A stretch of 8,306 nucleotides of DNA. Source: Pirellulaceae bacterium (GTDB lineage: Bacteria; Planctomycetota; Planctomycetia; Pirellulales; Pirellulaceae). The stretch spans positions 1 through 8,306 of the forward strand of contig JAKVBZ010000144.1 of NCBI GenBank assembly GCA_022448645.1, given 5' to 3'. The first letter of the stretch is position 1, and each line of letters begins with the position of its first letter. The notes beneath the pieces were generated by a model. It was given only the letters and a program-made list of their open reading frames with translations, was not told where the DNA came from and made no database searches. This document shows positions 6,799 to 8,306 of the stretch, piece after piece. The position numbers were made by a program, and so were the translations under genes.

Positions 6799-7872
6799 AT
6801 GTCCTCAACTCCGGAACCGACCACCATCTCTGCGGACGAGCTGCATTCGTTTTGTGTGGCCATATTGGAAAAGTCCGGAGTTTCAAACCATCACGCCCGG
6901 ACTACGGCTGATGTGCTTGTCGCTACCGATACGTGGGGTGTCTACACGCATGGCAGTAAACTTATTCACGGCTACGAGAATCGTCTGCGAGGAGGGGGCT
7001 TGCGGACAGATGTCGAACCACAGATTGTTCATGCGAGCGCATCCAGCGCTTTAGTTGACGGGCAATCCGCGTTGGGGCAGGTTACTTCGACGTTTGCCAT
7101 GAATAAGGCCATCTCGATGGCAAAAGAGACGGGCGTCGGCTTTGTAGCTGTGCGTAACAGCTGTCACTTCGGGGCAGCTGGCTATTATGCGGCCATGGCG
7201 GCGGGGGAGAACATGTTCGGTATGTCTATGGCTAATGACGTTCCCATTGTCGCAGCCCCCGGTTCTCGTACGGCGGTGCTCGGCAGCAATCCGTTTGCCT
7301 ATTCAGTTCCCGAACGCAATGGCAATCACATCATGTTGGACATCGCCACCAGTATCGTCGCAGCAGGAAAGATCTTTGCGGCAGTGCAATCGGGCTCGGG
7401 CAAATCGCTTCCGTCTGGCTGGCTGATTGATGCCGAAGGATTACCGACAACGGACGGAACCAAGTTTCCACAAGAAGGCGCCTTGCAGCCGATGGCAGGC
7501 CACAAGGGTTACGGAATTGCTTTGATGGTCGAATCGCTAGCTGGATTATTGAGCGGTGCTGCCTTCACACATGCTGTCGGCAGCTGGCTGTTCGACGATC
7601 CGTCGATCCATACCGACCACGGCGGTACTTTTCTGGCCGTGGACGTCAGTTCCATTATGCCCTTGGAAGAGTTTTTCGATCGCTCTGATCGCCTGATTCA
7701 AGAGATCCACGAGACCCCAAAAGCCAAGGGTGCTGACCGGATTTACTATCCAGGAGAAATGGAGTGGGAAAGACGCGCTCACGCCTTGGAACATGGCATT
7801 ACCTTACCAGGTGACGTAGTCGCCAAACTGCGTGAAGTAGCCGAAATGGTCGGTATCGAATCCTCGGTTTAG
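6799..7872 (+). CDS. Malate/L-lactate dehydrogenase type 2 family oxidoreductase
   Basis: The product is a 357-residue NAD(P)-dependent 2-hydroxyacid or 2-ketoacid oxidoreductase of the Ldh_2 family, which includes malate, L-lactate, ureidoglycolate (AllD) and sulfolactate dehydrogenases. It is unrelated to the Rossmann-type lactate dehydrogenases. Family motifs occur in order: THG (50-52), RNSCHFGAAGYY (119-130) with the likely catalytic His123, LGSNPFAYSVP (161-171), DIATSIVAAGKI (181-192), SGWLIDAEGLPTTDG (206-220) and GHKGYGIALMVE (234-245). The usual SHGVxR motif reads THGSKL, so the Arg position is Leu55, with Lys54 beside it. This may shift substrate choice. The ATG at 6799 has AAGGAG (6788-6793) 5 nt upstream; the longer in-frame start at 6661 adds 46 unrelated residues upstream of the candidate promoter and is rejected. 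The substrate cannot be read from the sequence, and no pathway partner is adjacent. Confidence 0.9.
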   Translation: MSSTPEPTTISADELHSFCVAILEKSGVSNHHARTTADVLVATDTWGVYTHGSKLIHGYENRLRGGGLRTDVEPQIVHASASSALVDGQSALGQVTSTFAMNKAISMAKETGVGFVAVRNSCHFGAAGYYAAMAAGENMFGMSMANDVPIVAAPGSRTAVLGSNPFAYSVPERNGNHIMLDIATSIVAAGKIFAAVQSGSGKSLPSGWLIDAEGLPTTDGTKFPQEGALQPMAGHKGYGIALMVESLAGLLSGAAFTHAVGSWLFDDPSIHTDHGGTFLAVDVSSIMPLEEFFDRSDRLIQEIHETPKAKGADRIYYPGEMEWERRAHALEHGITLPGDVVAKLREVAEMVGIESSV

Positions 7873-8306
7873 CCCAGTCACCCACCTGTGTCCGAACCTT
7901 CCTTGGCGGTGGTGTGTGTTGGCTGAATTTAGCGGGAACAGTCAATGGTCACATTCCAGGATTTTTTTTGGTGGCCAATTTCGTTGTACGTGTTGTTGCT
8001 CGATCATTGAAAAACAACCCTATTTCCACTGCTAGAGCATCATTTGACCTACTTAGCGAGAACGTTTTGACGAACGCAACCGTTTGGCATCTCCCAGAGT
8101 AGTCGGATTACGAATCTTGGGCACCGAGAACCGGACATCGGTTTGCTTGTCAATTGGGAACGCGGTGAGGGACAAGAGCCTTTGAGAAATTCCGAGATCT
8201 TACAAGGGCTTTGGTCGACAGGGGAGGTACATCGAATGGGTTCGGTCGTGTGAGATTTTCTAGACGTAGCACGGACCGGCAATGATCGGATACTTTTCCA
8301 AAACAT
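7873..8306. other. Intergenic region to the right edge, no gene supported
   Basis: The 434 bp after the dehydrogenase hold no convincing gene. A T8 run (7962-7969) follows a weak GGAA/TTCC pairing (7935-7938/7954-7957), which is a poor terminator candidate. CCACC at about 7882 and GGTGG at about 7908 could form a 5-bp stem closer to the stop. A plus-strand 62-codon frame from a GTG at 7914, and a minus-strand frame from the right edge to 8049, have no ribosome binding site or recognisable features. Confidence 0.5.

Noticed and set aside
7914..8102. Plus-strand 62-codon frame with a hydrophobic segment
   Set aside because: It has a GTG start without a clear ribosome binding site and no recognisable protein. 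The hydrophobic run is short and could be chance.
8049..8306. Minus-strand frame starting at the right edge
   Set aside because: Its composition is Ser/Pro/Arg/Cys-rich and featureless. It cannot be judged without sequence to the right.

Overview
The window reads as ordinary chromosomal DNA from a bacterium, most likely a planctomycete. I infer this from the combination of a divergent second-type elongation factor G, a long-loop serine acetyltransferase, small secreted proteins of unknown role, loosely packed genes with long spacers, and moderate G+C. The lineage is an inference and was not tested by any search. I see no transposase, integrase, phage gene, CRISPR array or defence cassette.

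Layout. From the left edge, a minus-strand gene for a secreted coiled-coil protein (1-565) runs off the window; its Pro/Arg-rich tail carries a 24-bp tandem repeat. A 557-bp spacer separates it from a plus-strand pair: hisA (1123-1848, histidine biosynthesis) and, 14 bp later, an EF-G-like translation GTPase (1863-3962). A 449-bp spacer holds a strong hairpin with a T-rich tail (4269-4310), probably the terminator of that pair. Next is cysE (4412-5389), serine O-acetyltransferase, with its own terminator-like hairpin (5607-5649). A convergent minus-strand gene (5657-6223) encodes a small exported protein whose C-terminal half resembles the N-terminal domain of pilus/secretin proteins, but with no secretin channel. 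After a spacer rich in inverted repeats comes a plus-strand NAD(P)H-dependent dehydrogenase of the malate/L-lactate dehydrogenase type 2 family (6799-7872). The last 434 bp hold no convincing gene.

How the genes relate. hisA and the EF-G-like gene are the only likely operon. cysE makes O-acetylserine for cysteine synthesis, and its product ends in isoleucine, as expected for a partner of cysteine synthase (CysK); no cysK is in view. The other genes look like separate units. Three of the four complete enzyme or GTPase genes keep their expected key residues. The EF-G-like protein is the exception, with substituted GTPase motifs typical of its subgroup. I found no convincing new multi-gene system. 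The best leads are the two exported proteins, the altered GTPase motifs, the cysE loop and C-terminus, and a structured, faintly tRNA-like segment at 6446-6591.
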